Shown here: positions 18,192-27,827 of the stretch, one piece after another
Layout: every line of letters starts with the position of its first letter
Position numbering within the stretch: the first letter of the stretch is position 1
Position numbers and translations under genes: made by a program
The notes under the pieces: model-generated
Told to the model about the DNA's origin: nothing
What the model saw: only the letters and a program-made list of their open reading frames with translations
Databases searched by the model: none
Assembly: GCF_000952855.1 (NCBI RefSeq)
Contig: NZ_JSVU01000001.1
Location: 186,001-250,000 of the forward strand
Direction: 5' to 3'
DNA length: 64,000 nt
Source: Aequorivita vladivostokensis
Lineage (GTDB): Bacteria; Bacteroidota; Bacteroidia; Flavobacteriales; Flavobacteriaceae

Positions 18192-19253
18192 ATGACCGCA
18201 TTTTTAGTTATAATAGTAATCCTACTTTTTGGAATCTCTGTTTGGCAAATGAACAGGATATTTCAACTGGCAAAGACCAAACCGTTACACCATCCCGATA
18301 TCGCTACCGATAAGGACAATAACCAGCAGGGTTATTTAATGATGGGCTTTTTGGCATTTATCTATATTTTGACCATTGTATCTTTCTGGTTATGGTATGA
18401 TACCCTATTGCCTGAATCGGGTTCTGAGCACGGTTCCAAAATAGATAACCTAATGTTGATTTCCATGATAATTATTTTCTTCGTGGGAATCGTTACACAG
18501 GCCATTCTTCATTATTTTGCCTTTATTTATCGTGGCAATAAAGTGGAGAGAGCTACTTTTTATGCAGATAATGATAAGCTTGAATTTATTTGGACAATCA
18601 TTCCAGTAATTGTGCTTGCCGGTCTTATTATCTATGGTCTTTTCACTTGGACTGATATTATGAACGTAGATAAGGATGACGATCCGCTTATCGTAGAGCT
18701 TTATGCCCAACAATTTAACTGGAAGGCGCGCTATGGTGGAAACGATAACACCTTAGGAGAAGCCAACGTTCGGTTAATTGAAGGCGTGAACCAGCTAGGG
18801 GTGGATCCAGCAGATCCCAACGGGCAGGATGATAAAATAGTTACAGAACTACACTTGCCAGTGGGTAGAAAGGTGCTGATAAAAATGCGTTCGCAAGATG
18901 TACTTCACTCGGCATATATGCCGCACTTTAGGGCCCAGATGAATTGCGTTCCTGGTATGATTACCCAATTTGCATTTACACCAACGATTACTACCGCCGA
19001 TATGAGAATGAATGACCACATTGTGGAGAAGGTGGCCAATATTAATAATATTAGAAAAGATAAAAGTGAAGCACTTATTGCAAACGGTGAAGAAGCTTTG
19101 GAACCTTACGAATTTGACTATGTTCTTTTGTGTAATAAAATTTGTGGTATAAGCCATTACAATATGCAAATGAAAATAATAGTAGAATCAGAAGAAGATT
19201 ATAAGGCTTGGTTGGCAGAGCAACCAACACTTGCAGAACAACTCTCAAAATAA
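18192..19253 (+). CDS. coxB: Cytochrome c oxidase subunit II
   Basis: 353 aa. Three hydrophobic segments are visible: about 1-17, then about 50-70 and 90-112, then, after KLEFIWTIIPVIVLAGLIIYGL, a further helix (about 135-155) leading into the cupredoxin domain. The dinuclear CuA site is complete: the first His in VLHSAYMPHF (about 238) and CNKICGISHYNM (about 313-324). No haem c domain is fused. CuA accepts electrons from ACIII or a cytochrome c and passes them to subunit I. It lies directly after actF in the same operon, consistent with the ACIII-aa3 supercomplex known from Flavobacterium johnsoniae. Confidence 0.95.
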   Translation: MTAFLVIIVILLFGISVWQMNRIFQLAKTKPLHHPDIATDKDNNQQGYLMMGFLAFIYILTIVSFWLWYDTLLPESGSEHGSKIDNLMLISMIIIFFVGIVTQAILHYFAFIYRGNKVERATFYADNDKLEFIWTIIPVIVLAGLIIYGLFTWTDIMNVDKDDDPLIVELYAQQFNWKARYGGNDNTLGEANVRLIEGVNQLGVDPADPNGQDDKIVTELHLPVGRKVLIKMRSQDVLHSAYMPHFRAQMNCVPGMITQFAFTPTITTADMRMNDHIVEKVANINNIRKDKSEALIANGEEALEPYEFDYVLLCNKICGISHYNMQMKIIVESEEDYKAWLAEQPTLAEQLSK

Positions 19254-19273
19254 TAATATTAGCTTAAATAGAT

Positions 19274-21103
19274 ATGTCAGCACACGCACAGGTCCACGCA
19301 GTAGAAGATCATCACGATGATCACGGGCATCATCATAAACAAACCTTTATAACTAAATATATATTTAGTACAGATCATAAAATGATCTCTAAACAATATA
19401 TGATAACCGGTATTTTTATGGGTGTCATAGGTATTTTGATGTCCTTATTTTTCAGGTTGCAATTGGCTTGGCCTGACCATAAGTTTACAATATTTGAAAT
19501 TTTCTTGGGCAAGTGGGGAACGGATGGAGTAATGGATCCCAGTGTTTATTTAGCATTGGTAACCATTCACGGTACCATCATGGTTTTCTTTGTTTTGACG
19601 GCTGGACTGAGTGGAACGTTCAGTAACCTTTTGATTCCCTTGCAAATAGGTGCGCGTGATATGGCCTCAGGATTTCTGAATATGGTTTCATATTGGTTAT
19701 TCTTTATTTCGAGTTTTATTATGCTGTGCTCCCTGTTTGTAGAGGCAGGACCTGCATCTGCAGGTTGGACTATTTATCCGCCACTTAGTGCCTTACCGCA
19801 GGCCATACCAGGATCTGGGGCAGGGATGACACTTTGGTTGATTTCTTTGGCCATTTTCATCGCATCATCCTTATTGGGTTCACTTAACTTTATAGTTACA
19901 GTTATAAACCTTCGAACCAAGGGAATGTCAATGACCAGGCTACCGCTTACAATTTGGGCATTCTTTATTACCGCAATGATAGGTCTTGTATCCTTTCCGG
20001 TTCTATTTTCTGCAGCTTTGATGCTGATAATGGATAGAAGTTTCGGCACATCCTTTTTCTTATCAGATATCTATATAGCGGGTGAGGTATTACATCACCA
20101 AGGCGGTTCGCCGGTTCTTTTTGAACACTTGTTCTGGTTTCTTGGACACCCAGAGGTATATATCGTGATTCTCCCGGCAATGGGAATCGTTTCAGAAATT
20201 ATGGCAACCAACTCTCGAAAACCTATTTTTGGTTATCGAGCCATGGTAGCATCACTATTGGCGATTGCCTTTTTGTCAACTATCGTTTGGGGTCACCACA
20301 TGTTTATTTCAGGAATGAATCCATTTTTGGGCTCTGTATTTACTTTTACAACCCTGCTGATCGCTATTCCTTCCGCTGTAAAATCTTTTAACTGGATTAC
20401 AACTTTGTGGCGTGGTAAACTGCAAATGAACGTGGCTATGCTATGGTGCATTGCTTTCGTTTCCACCTTTATAACAGGAGGATTAACAGGAATTATTATG
20501 GGAGACAGCGCCTTGGATATCAATATTCACGATACTTATTTCATCGTAGCTCACTTCCACTTGGTTATGGGTATTTCTGCAGCCTACGGATTTTTAGCAG
20601 GAGTTTATCATTGGTTCCCCAAAATGTTTGAGGGAAGAATGATGAATAAGAAATTGGGCTATATACATTTTTGGGTAACGGCCATTGGAGCCTATGGAAT
20701 TTTCTTCCCAATGCACTTTGTGGGCTTAGCTGGTCTTCCCCGTAGATATTATAGCAATACAAGTTTTCCGTATTTCGATGACTTAGCGGACATCAACGTG
20801 GTGATGACTGTTTTTGCGATAATTACAATCGCGGTGCAGGTAGTTTTCCTATACAACTTTATCCACTCTATGTTCTATGGAAAAATGGGTCCAAAAAACC
20901 CTTGGAATGCAACCACTCTAGAATGGACTACAGAATTAAAGCACATCCACGGAAACTGGGACGGTCCAATTCCACATGTATATCGTTGGGCTTACGATTA
21001 TAGTAAACTGAATAAGGATGAAACTGATTTCGTTATTGCGGGTCAGGATTTTATTCCGCAGAATGTTCCGTTACAAGCCAATGAAGATGAACTGGATCAT
21101 TAG
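19274..21103 (+). CDS. coxA: Cytochrome c oxidase subunit I (aa3 type)
   Basis: 609 aa with 12 or more membrane helices. Diagnostic motifs are WFLGHPEVYI (CuB His and cross-linked Tyr), VWGHHMFISG (CuB His pair) and HDTYFIVAHFHLVMG (haem a3 and a ligands). It carries the dioxygen-reducing haem a3/CuB centre and pumps protons. The N-terminus has a His-rich patch (HHDDHGHHHK, about 12-21), odd for subunit I and possibly copper-related. Subunits III and IV and haem-O synthase lie 20 kb away at 41.4-44.5 kb. A strong terminator closes the operon. Confidence 0.96.
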   Translation: MSAHAQVHAVEDHHDDHGHHHKQTFITKYIFSTDHKMISKQYMITGIFMGVIGILMSLFFRLQLAWPDHKFTIFEIFLGKWGTDGVMDPSVYLALVTIHGTIMVFFVLTAGLSGTFSNLLIPLQIGARDMASGFLNMVSYWLFFISSFIMLCSLFVEAGPASAGWTIYPPLSALPQAIPGSGAGMTLWLISLAIFIASSLLGSLNFIVTVINLRTKGMSMTRLPLTIWAFFITAMIGLVSFPVLFSAALMLIMDRSFGTSFFLSDIYIAGEVLHHQGGSPVLFEHLFWFLGHPEVYIVILPAMGIVSEIMATNSRKPIFGYRAMVASLLAIAFLSTIVWGHHMFISGMNPFLGSVFTFTTLLIAIPSAVKSFNWITTLWRGKLQMNVAMLWCIAFVSTFITGGLTGIIMGDSALDINIHDTYFIVAHFHLVMGISAAYGFLAGVYHWFPKMFEGRMMNKKLGYIHFWVTAIGAYGIFFPMHFVGLAGLPRRYYSNTSFPYFDDLADINVVMTVFAIITIAVQVVFLYNFIHSMFYGKMGPKNPWNATTLEWTTELKHIHGNWDGPIPHVYRWAYDYSKLNKDETDFVIAGQDFIPQNVPLQANEDELDH

Positions 21104-21125
21104 CCTTTTTCAATATACAAACTTT

Positions 21126-21156
21126 AAAAACCCTTTCGCTTTCGAAGGGGTTTTTT
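21126..21156 (+). terminator. Intrinsic terminator of the act-cox operon
   Basis: AAAAACCCTTTCG (21126-21138) pairs with CGAAGGGGTTTTT (21143-21155), with one U-G wobble and loop CTTT, followed by a T-run. It starts 23 bases after the coxA stop. Confidence 0.85.
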
Positions 21157-21171
21157 AATACGTATAGATTG

Positions 21172-21187
21172 CGTAGTACTACGTAGT
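21172..21187. promoter_or_regulatory. Overlapping palindromes CGTAGTACTACG and ACTACGTAGT
   Basis: Two perfect palindromes overlap: 12 bases at 21172-21183 and 10 bases at 21178-21187. Together they give three alternating CGTAGT/ACTACG half-sites. The block ends 21 bases upstream of a -7-like box (21209-21216), covering the usual -33 region. This geometry suits a dimeric activator of the response-regulator (LuxR/NarL-like) type. The regulator is unknown. Confidence 0.4.
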
Positions 21188-21208
21188 GGTAATTAAAGCC
21201 GTTTGCCG

Positions 21209-21298
21209 TATCTTTACACTTGAGTTAATAATATGTAGGAAGTGAGGAATCTACTATTTATTTCAAAAGCCATACTGAAAAGTATGGCTTTGTTTTTT
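21209..21298 (+). ncRNA. Candidate small RNA between coxA and ruvB
   Basis: The segment is enclosed by the coxA terminator and a second one. TATCTTTA (21209-21216) is close to the -7 consensus; transcription would start near 21223. It would end at a clean intrinsic terminator: AAAGCCATACT (21266-21276), GAAA tetraloop, AGTATGGCTTT (21281-21291), then a T-run. The product would be about 75 nt with no credible ORF. No gene between coxA and ruvB needs this second terminator. Promoter strength is uncertain because the -33 box is missing. Confidence 0.4.
21266..21298 (+). terminator. Second intrinsic terminator upstream of ruvB
   Basis: An 11-bp perfect stem capped by a GAAA tetraloop and followed by GTTTTTTAA. 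It is independent of the coxA terminator 110 bases upstream and insulates ruvB from the left. Confidence 0.82.
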
Positions 21299-21320
21299 AA
21301 AACGTCTTCCAAAGGATTAC

Positions 21321-21328
21321 TATATTTG
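21321..21328 (+). promoter_or_regulatory. -7 box of ruvB
   Basis: TATATTTG is a perfect -7 match, ending only four bases before the ruvB ATG (21333). The transcription start should fall at or within a few bases of the start codon, so the ruvB mRNA may be leaderless. The -33 region overlaps the T-run of the preceding terminator. Confidence 0.5.
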
Positions 21329-21332
21329 TGGA

Positions 21333-22355
21333 ATGAACGAACACCTCGATCCAACCGGAGAAAATCTCTCGCCACAGGAACTTGATATTGAGAAAAAACT
21401 GCGCCCCCTTAGTTTTGAAGACTTTACCGGGCAGGATCAGGCCTTGGAAAACCTTCAGATTTTTGTCCAGGCTGCAAACCTACGCAGCGAGGCGCTGGAC
21501 CATACACTTTTCCACGGACCACCCGGCTTAGGGAAAACAACCCTTGCATACATTCTCGCCAATGAACTGAATGTAAATATTCGCGTTACCTCAGGTCCGG
21601 TTTTGGACAAACCCGGGGATCTTGCAGGACTGCTTACCAACCTTGAAGAACGCGATGTCTTATTTATTGATGAAATCCATCGTTTAAGCCCTATTGTTGA
21701 AGAATATCTTTACTCTGCAATGGAAGATTACAAAATTGACATTATGATTGAATCCGGGCCCAATGCCCGTTCGGTCCAGATCAACCTAAATCCTTTCACG
21801 CTTATTGGGGCTACTACAAGGTCCGGTTTATTGACGGCTCCCATGCGCGCCCGGTTTGGTATTTCTTCAAGATTGCAATATTACACCACAGAATTGCTCA
21901 CAACTATTTTACAGCGTAGTGCCGGAATTCTGCAAGTGCCCATTACAATGGAATCGGCAATCGAAATTGCAGGCAGAAGCCGTGGCACCCCGCGTATTGC
22001 CAATGCGCTTTTACGCAGAATCCGCGACTTTGCCCAGATAAAAGGAAATGGTAAAATTGACGTGGAAATCGCAAAATTTGGATTGGACGCCCTGCATGTG
22101 GACGCGCACGGTTTGGATGAAATGGACAACAGAATTCTTAAAACAATCATCGAAAAATTCAAAGGGGGTCCCGTGGGAATCACCACAATTGCAACCGCGG
22201 TTTCCGAAAGTCCCGAAACTATCGAAGAAGTGTACGAGCCATTTTTGATACAACAGGGTTTCATCATGCGTACGCCCCGTGGCCGGGAGGTTACCGAAGC
22301 CGCATACAAACACCTCGGGAAATTGAAAGGCCCAACGCAGGGCGGTCTTTTCTGA
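21333..22355 (+). CDS. ruvB: Holliday junction branch-migration helicase RuvB
   Basis: 340 aa, standard length. An AAA+ ATPase that drives branch migration as hexameric rings on the RuvA-bound Holliday junction. Walker A is [11 protein letters not shown] (about 64), Walker [12 protein letters not shown] (about 110), sensor 1 GATTRSG, and the C-terminal winged helix includes [12 protein letters not shown]. RuvA is encoded 5.5 kb downstream at 27.8 kb rather than adjacently. No ruvC is in the window. queG follows after 45 bases. Confidence 0.97.
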   Translation: MNEHLDPTGENLSPQELDIEKKLRPLSFEDFTGQDQALENLQIFVQAANLRSEALDHTLFHGPPGLGKTTLAYILANELNVNIRVTSGPVLDKPGDLAGLLTNLEERDVLFIDEIHRLSPIVEEYLYSAMEDYKIDIMIESGPNARSVQINLNPFTLIGATTRSGLLTAPMRARFGISSRLQYYTTELLTTILQRSAGILQVPITMESAIEIAGRSRGTPRIANALLRRIRDFAQIKGNGKIDVEIAKFGLDALHVDAHGLDEMDNRILKTIIEKFKGGPVGITTIATAVSESPETIEEVYEPFLIQQGFIMRTPRGREVTEAAYKHLGKLKGPTQGGLF

Positions 22356-22400
22356 AATTATATCGGTCTGGGCATATTTAAGGCCAACCAACTTCTAAAG

Positions 22401-23327
22401 GTGAATAATCTATCCAAAAATACAAACCTTATAAAAGCCGAAGCCAAACGCCTCGGGTTTTTGTCCTGCGGCATCAGCAAAGCGGAATTTCTGGAAGAAG
22501 AAGCCCCGCGACTTGAAACTTGGCTCAACAAAAACATGAACGGCGAAATGACCTATATGGAAAACTATTTCGACAAACGGCTGGACCCAACAGTGTTGGT
22601 GCCCGATTCCAAAAGTGTCATTTCTTTATTGCTGAATTATTTTCCTTTGGAAACGCAGCCTTCGGACACCTATAAAATTTCAAAATACGCTTACGGTACC
22701 GATTACCATTTCGTCATAAAAGACAAATTGAAGCAATTGATGCAATTTATTTCCGAAGAGATTGGCGAAGTCCATGGCCGTGCCTTTGTAGATTCGGCAC
22801 CGGTCTTGGACAAGGCGTGGGCTGCAAAGAGCGGTTTGGGCTGGATTGGAAAGCACAGCAATCTGCTCACAAAACAATTGGGCTCGTTCTATTTTATTGC
22901 GGAATTGATCGTCGATCTCGATCTGGAGTACGACACGCCCGTAACAGACCACTGCGGCAGCTGCACCGCCTGTATTGACGCTTGCCCCACAAATGCGATC
23001 GTTGCGGACAGAGTTGTGGACGGCAGTAAATGCATTTCCTATTTTACGATTGAATTGAAAAACGAAATCCCAACTTCGCAAAAGGGAAACTTTGAGGATT
23101 GGATGTTCGGCTGCGATATTTGTCAGGATGTTTGCCCGTGGAACCGATTTAGCAAGCCGCATAGTGAACCTCTTTTTAACCCTCACCCCGAGCTTCTGTC
23201 CATGACTAAAAAGGATTGGGAAGAAATCACCGAAGAGGTTTTTCAGCAATTATTCAAAAAAAGCGCAGTAAAGCGCACGAAGTTTTCCGGACTCAAACGA
23301 AATATTGAATTTCTGAAAAAACAATAA
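22401..23327 (+). CDS. queG: Epoxyqueuosine reductase QueG
   Basis: 308 aa, the short form without the C-terminal HEAT repeats of longer homologues. It reduces epoxyqueuosine to queuosine in tRNA wobble position 34, using a cobalamin and two 4Fe-4S clusters. The Cys motifs [16 protein letters not shown] (about 192) and [11 protein letters not shown] (about 238) are present, as is the N-terminal [13 protein letters not shown] segment. Start is GTG at 22401; the frame is open further upstream to the ruvB stop but the preceding residues do not look like protein. Probably cotranscribed with ruvB. Confidence 0.93.
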   Translation: MNNLSKNTNLIKAEAKRLGFLSCGISKAEFLEEEAPRLETWLNKNMNGEMTYMENYFDKRLDPTVLVPDSKSVISLLLNYFPLETQPSDTYKISKYAYGTDYHFVIKDKLKQLMQFISEEIGEVHGRAFVDSAPVLDKAWAAKSGLGWIGKHSNLLTKQLGSFYFIAELIVDLDLEYDTPVTDHCGSCTACIDACPTNAIVADRVVDGSKCISYFTIELKNEIPTSQKGNFEDWMFGCDICQDVCPWNRFSKPHSEPLFNPHPELLSMTKKDWEEITEEVFQQLFKKSAVKRTKFSGLKRNIEFLKKQ

Positions 23328-23366
23328 TCTTTTTTTTCCCTTACTTTGGAGAGGTCGGGGGAGGCC

Positions 23367-25244
23367 TTACTGATAAACAACGGTGTGCGGTTTACCAATC
23401 TGAAAATTGGGAAACCCAAAATCGTCATTTTCAAAAGCATTCGTTTTCAAAATGTTCTTTCCCTGTCCCGGAATTTCTGGGTAGTACGCAAAGGATAGCT
23501 GAAAGGAGCTGAACACCAAATAATCGTTCCGGATAACCCAGCCCAAGCCAAAAGAGGAGTAAATATGGTTGCTTCCAAAACGTTTGTATTTGTCAGAAAG
23601 CATGCCGGCAGAGATATTCACAAAGGGATTGAAGCGAAACCCCAAGAAATCCCAAGGAGAATAAAACTGGGTCTGCAGGGCGATTACGTATTTTGCAACG
23701 CCTGTGGTCCTCCCGTCAAAACCGTGAATGTTTCCGTTTCGTCGGTCAAAATATAAGTTGCCGTAAACGCCGTTGAAATCAGGATTTTCATTAAGGCTCA
23801 ATCTATCGGCGACGGAATTCAACCTGTTGAACCCCAATACAATCTGTGGTTTTATGAATTGCCGCATTTTCCATTTGTCGCCCAAGGAAACTAAATGTGA
23901 AAAATAATTGGCCCGAAAACTGAAAGTTGCCTGCTCGCTTTTGGACTCGTTGAAAAAACTTCCCAATTCAAAATTCAGGCCCAGAAACCCCCATTTGTAG
24001 TAATTTCCGTAAGCCGCTTTTGCCCCAAGATACAACCGGTCCGTTTGGTTTTTATGTTGAATTCCGCCGGTAATGGAATAGATGGTTCCCACCGGAACGT
24101 CCTCGACAATGCCGTCGTTAAAAATATAGCTGTCCTCAACAAACTGCCGGGAGGCAATGCCGATGCTTCCCAACAAAAAGGTTTCGTCAGAAAAAAACCG
24201 GATGCTGTCATATTCAATACTCGGTAAGCTTTTATAATCCACCAGCAGGGCCCGCGCACTCACAATGAGGTTCGTGGTGCGCTCCCTTTCAGAATTTCCC
24301 TTAAAAATACGGAAGGAATGGCCGCCCCAATAATCCTGTGCAATAAATTTGAAATTTTGATTGACAAACGCAAGCGTATCATTTTGAAGGGCTCTTGCCA
24401 AATAGCGTTCCTGCAAAAATACACCGCCTGCCCCACGGGTTAACGGCGAAAAGAATACTCTGTCGATGGATATTGCCTTCTCGTAAAAACCGTCATAGTC
24501 GATCGTATAGCGTCCCCCGGCACTCACGAAGGTATTTTTGAAATTGGGAATCATATAGCTCGCCTCAAAAGCGTCGCTTCCGTCCTCAATTCTTTTTGAA
24601 TATCCCACCCGAAACTGATGCCCGGTGCCAATGAAGTTGCGCTCCCTCAGCTGAAGCTTGGTTTGTGAACTTGAAATTTCGGCTTTGGGAATGATGCTCC
24701 ACGAGTCCAAAACAGTAACGGTTACATCTACAGAATCTTTACTTTCGGATACAAACTCTGGCACAATCCTAACCTTCCTAATATAATTTTGCGACCGTAA
24801 CAATCGCGCCGATTCAGCTAGAAGCAGGGTGTCCAAGGGTTTATTTTTCTTAAGCAGCAAAAAATTTCGGATTGCCATTTTTGTCGATTTTACGTGTATG
24901 CCATTGCCGGTTTTTTCAAGCCAGCTATTGGCAACCTCGGTGCTGTCCGCAAACGAAAAACCGAAAGGATCCTTGGTTTCAATTATAATATTCCGAATAA
25001 TTCTGCCCTCAAATTGTTGGTAGGTCGGTTTCTTTCTTTCCTTTTTGGGCTGTCTTTTGGATTTATTGGCAGTGGGTCGAAAAATCCATCGATGTATCAT
25101 TTTCGTGAATTTTCTTTTTTCGGAATAGGTTTTAATTTTTTTATATAATTGCGTACTGTCCTGCACGGCGTTCCTGTCCTGGGCTGAAAGCCTTGGGCAG
25201 GATAACATCACAAATAATAGAACGAGACAGCAAACTGGTTTCAA
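23367..25244 (-). CDS. Outer-membrane beta-barrel protein with POTRA-like N-terminus
   Basis: 625 aa. A signal peptide (1 to about 22, ending RLSAQD) is followed by a very basic stretch (about 60-75, KSKRQPKKERKKPTYQQ). A POTRA-like segment starts FEGRIIRNIIIETKDPFGF and includes LRSQNYIRKVRIVPEFV and VDVTVTVLDSWSI. From about 190 to the end are alternating aromatic beta strands of a 14-16 strand barrel ending in the short form NFQIGKPHTVVYQ. The layout is that of a small Omp85/surface-antigen protein, but the family is not identified. The substrate is unknown. The gene converges with queG. Confidence 0.75.
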   Translation of the reverse strand: MKPVCCLVLLFVMLSCPRLSAQDRNAVQDSTQLYKKIKTYSEKRKFTKMIHRWIFRPTANKSKRQPKKERKKPTYQQFEGRIIRNIIIETKDPFGFSFADSTEVANSWLEKTGNGIHVKSTKMAIRNFLLLKKNKPLDTLLLAESARLLRSQNYIRKVRIVPEFVSESKDSVDVTVTVLDSWSIIPKAEISSSQTKLQLRERNFIGTGHQFRVGYSKRIEDGSDAFEASYMIPNFKNTFVSAGGRYTIDYDGFYEKAISIDRVFFSPLTRGAGGVFLQERYLARALQNDTLAFVNQNFKFIAQDYWGGHSFRIFKGNSERERTTNLIVSARALLVDYKSLPSIEYDSIRFFSDETFLLGSIGIASRQFVEDSYIFNDGIVEDVPVGTIYSITGGIQHKNQTDRLYLGAKAAYGNYYKWGFLGLNFELGSFFNESKSEQATFSFRANYFSHLVSLGDKWKMRQFIKPQIVLGFNRLNSVADRLSLNENPDFNGVYGNLYFDRRNGNIHGFDGRTTGVAKYVIALQTQFYSPWDFLGFRFNPFVNISAGMLSDKYKRFGSNHIYSSFGLGWVIRNDYLVFSSFQLSFAYYPEIPGQGKNILKTNAFENDDFGFPNFQIGKPHTVVYQ

Positions 25245-25371
25245 TTTTTCTTTTTTTTAAGCAATTCCTTCTCAAATGTATTGAAACCTATTTGGATTTT
25301 ATTGGGGAAGTTTCCTAATTTTTTCCGGCAATCAAATCCTCAATTTATATTTTCGATTCTTTCAAAACACG

Positions 25372-25379
25372 TACCTTTG
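25372..25379 (+). promoter_or_regulatory. -7 box of maeB
   Basis: TACCTTTG is a perfect TAnnTTTG match 57 bases before the maeB ATG, giving a leader of about 50 bases. No clear TTG lies at the -33 distance. It is also about 127 bases from the divergent barrel gene start. Confidence 0.5.
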
Positions 25380-25436
25380 GATTTTACTTTTCGAATGCGC
25401 TAATTCGGAGGGATCCCATAAATAAGCAAAAGAATT

Positions 25437-27731
25437 ATGAGCAAACAGAGCAGACGCAGAGAAGCCCTATTATACCACGCCAAGCCAAAGCCAGGCAAAA
25501 TACAGGTAGTGCCAACCAAAAGTTATTCTACCCAAAGAGACCTGTCCCTGGCCTATTCCCCTGGGGTTGCGGAGCCGTGTCTTGAAATTGAAAAGGATAA
25601 AGCCAATGTGTATAAATACACCAATAAAAGTAATCTCGTTGCGGTAATTTCAAACGGAACGGCAGTGCTGGGATTGGGAAACATCGGTCCCGAAGCATCC
25701 AAACCCGTTATGGAAGGAAAGGCATTGCTTTTCAAAATATTTGCGGATATTGACGTTTTCGATATTGAAATAGATACCGAAAACATTGATGAATTTATTG
25801 CAACCGTAAAAAATATAGCGCCAACTTTTGGCGGAATAAACCTAGAAGATATAAAAGCTCCCGAAGCCTTTGAAATAGAAAAGAGACTAAAAGAAGAACT
25901 TGATATTCCCGTGATGCACGACGACCAGCATGGTACGGCCATCATCTCTGCGGCTGCATTATTGAACGCTCTTGAACTAACGGAAAAGAAAATTGAGGAG
26001 GTTCAAATTGTTATCAGCGGGGCTGGGGCGGCAGCGGTTTCCTGTACCCGGCTTTACAAAGCATTTGGAGCTAAAAGTGAGAATATTGTTATGCTGGACA
26101 GTAAGGGTGTAATCCGTAAAGATCGCGAAAGTCTTTCCGACGAGAAGGCGGAGTTTGCCTCCCACAGAAAAATAGACACCTTGGAAGAGGCGATGAAAAA
26201 CGCCGATGTTTTTGTGGGACTTTCCGTTAAAGATATTGTCACTCCCAAAATGCTGGAAAGCATGGCGCCAAACCCCATTGTATTTGCCATGGCCAATCCC
26301 GATCCGGAGATAGAATATGATCTGGCCATAAAAACCCGAAAGGATATCATCATGGCCACGGGCAGAAGCGACCATCCCAATCAAGTGAACAATGTACTCG
26401 GATTTCCTTTTATTTTCCGGGGTGCGCTGGACGTGCGCGCCACAAAAATAAATGAAGCCATGAAAATGGCAGCTGTAAAAGCCTTGGCAGATCTTGCCAA
26501 GGAGCCAGTTCCAGAACAGGTGAATATAGCCTACGGCGAAACCAAGCTTACTTTTGGAAAAGATTATATTATTCCGAAACCTTTCGATCCGCGGCTTATT
26601 GCCACCGTTCCACCCGCCGTGGCCAAGGCAGCTATGGAAAGCGGCGTGGCCACGACGGAAATTACCGATTGGGAAAAATATCAGGATGAACTTTACGAGC
26701 GCATGGGTAGCGATAATAAGATTATCCGACTGTTGCTGAACCGCGCCAAGCTGGATCCAAAGCGTATCGTTTTTGCCGAAGCCGATCATTTGGACGTTTT
26801 AAAGGCGGCGCAAATTGTTTTTGAAGAAGGGATTGGCATCCCGGTTCTTTTGGGAAGGAAAGATATTATTCTTGAACTGATGGAGCAGATAGATTTTGAT
26901 GCAGATCTTGAAATTATCGATCCTAAAAATGATGAAAATTCTGATAAACTTCAATACTACGCCCAAAAACTTTGGGAAAAGAGAAGAAGAAGTGGCATCT
27001 CGCTCTATACCGCGGAAAAATTGATTCGCGAACGAAACTATTTTGCGGGAATGATGCTAAATGAGGGCGATGTGGATTGTATGATTTCCGGGTATGCCCG
27101 TTCCTATCCGTCAGTAGTAGTTCCCGTGTTTGAGACTATTGGTAGATTTGAAGGAGTTACCAAGGTGGCCACCACCAATGTTATGCTTACCAAGCGGGGT
27201 CCTTTGTTTATTTCAGACACTTCAATAAATATTGATCCTACGGCCAAAGAGCTCGCCAAGATTGCCCAAATGACCAATTATACTATGAAAATGTTTGGGC
27301 TGCAGCCAGTAATCGCTATGATTTCGTATGCGAACTTTGGTTCTTCAAAAGATCCACATGCTACCAAGGTTCGCGAGGCTGTGGAATTGATTCATAAAAG
27401 TAATCCAGATATGATTTTGGATGGGGAACTTCAGGCAGATTTCGCATTAAACCCTGAAATGCTTCAAAAGAAATTTCCGTTTTCGAAATTGGCGGGCAAG
27501 AAGGTAAACGCACTTATTTTTCCCAATCTAGATTCTGCAAACAGCAATTATAAATTATTGAAGGAGCTGAACGGCGTGGAATCCATTGGCCCCATTATGT
27601 TGGGAATGCGCAAGCCTGTACACATCTTGCAGTTGGGTGCCAGTGTAGAGGAAATGGTAAATATGGCGGCCGTAGCGGTAGTGGATGCGCAACAGAAAGA
27701 GAAGCGCGCGCGGGAGCAGAAAAATAGGTAA
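25437..27731 (+). CDS. maeB: NADP-dependent malic enzyme with phosphotransacetylase-like domain
   Basis: 764 aa hybrid protein like E. coli MaeB. The N-terminal malic-enzyme half (about 1-425) oxidatively decarboxylates malate to pyruvate. It has SLAYSPGVAEPCLEI (about 38), the divalent-cation loop VMHDDQHGTA (about 160), the dinucleotide loop VISGAGAAAVS (about 190) and MATGRSDHPNQVNN (about 305). The C-terminal half (about 430-764) is phosphotransacetylase-like (MLNEGDVDCMISG, LPF-type core) and in this family is regulatory, sensing acetyl-CoA, rather than catalytic. Followed by ruvA, which has its own promoter-like site. Confidence 0.95.
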   Translation: MSKQSRRREALLYHAKPKPGKIQVVPTKSYSTQRDLSLAYSPGVAEPCLEIEKDKANVYKYTNKSNLVAVISNGTAVLGLGNIGPEASKPVMEGKALLFKIFADIDVFDIEIDTENIDEFIATVKNIAPTFGGINLEDIKAPEAFEIEKRLKEELDIPVMHDDQHGTAIISAAALLNALELTEKKIEEVQIVISGAGAAAVSCTRLYKAFGAKSENIVMLDSKGVIRKDRESLSDEKAEFASHRKIDTLEEAMKNADVFVGLSVKDIVTPKMLESMAPNPIVFAMANPDPEIEYDLAIKTRKDIIMATGRSDHPNQVNNVLGFPFIFRGALDVRATKINEAMKMAAVKALADLAKEPVPEQVNIAYGETKLTFGKDYIIPKPFDPRLIATVPPAVAKAAMESGVATTEITDWEKYQDELYERMGSDNKIIRLLLNRAKLDPKRIVFAEADHLDVLKAAQIVFEEGIGIPVLLGRKDIILELMEQIDFDADLEIIDPKNDENSDKLQYYAQKLWEKRRRSGISLYTAEKLIRERNYFAGMMLNEGDVDCMISGYARSYPSVVVPVFETIGRFEGVTKVATTNVMLTKRGPLFISDTSINIDPTAKELAKIAQMTNYTMKMFGLQPVIAMISYANFGSSKDPHATKVREAVELIHKSNPDMILDGELQADFALNPEMLQKKFPFSKLAGKKVNALIFPNLDSANSNYKLLKELNGVESIGPIMLGMRKPVHILQLGASVEEMVNMAAVAVVDAQQKEKRAREQKNR

Positions 27732-27796
27732 TTCCGAAGATGCGCTGGCGCTAATATTTTCACAAAAACCCCACTGGCTGTTGCAAATAATTATAC

Positions 27797-27804
27797 TATA
27801 TTTG
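27797..27804 (+). promoter_or_regulatory. -7 box upstream of ruvA
   Basis: TATATTTG, a perfect -7 match, lies 24 bases before the ruvA ATG (27828). If used, ruvA-sprA-gcvH have a promoter separate from maeB. The -33 region (about 27775) has CTG rather than TTG. Confidence 0.5.
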
Positions 27805-27827
27805 AGCCTTTAAGTTTTCGTTAACAC

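Noticed and set aside
23336-23366. CTTTGGAGAGGTCGGGGGAGGCC between queG and the barrel gene
   Set aside because: It resembles a dispersed flavobacterial repeat remnant, but only one copy is in the window and it does not form a convincing hairpin.
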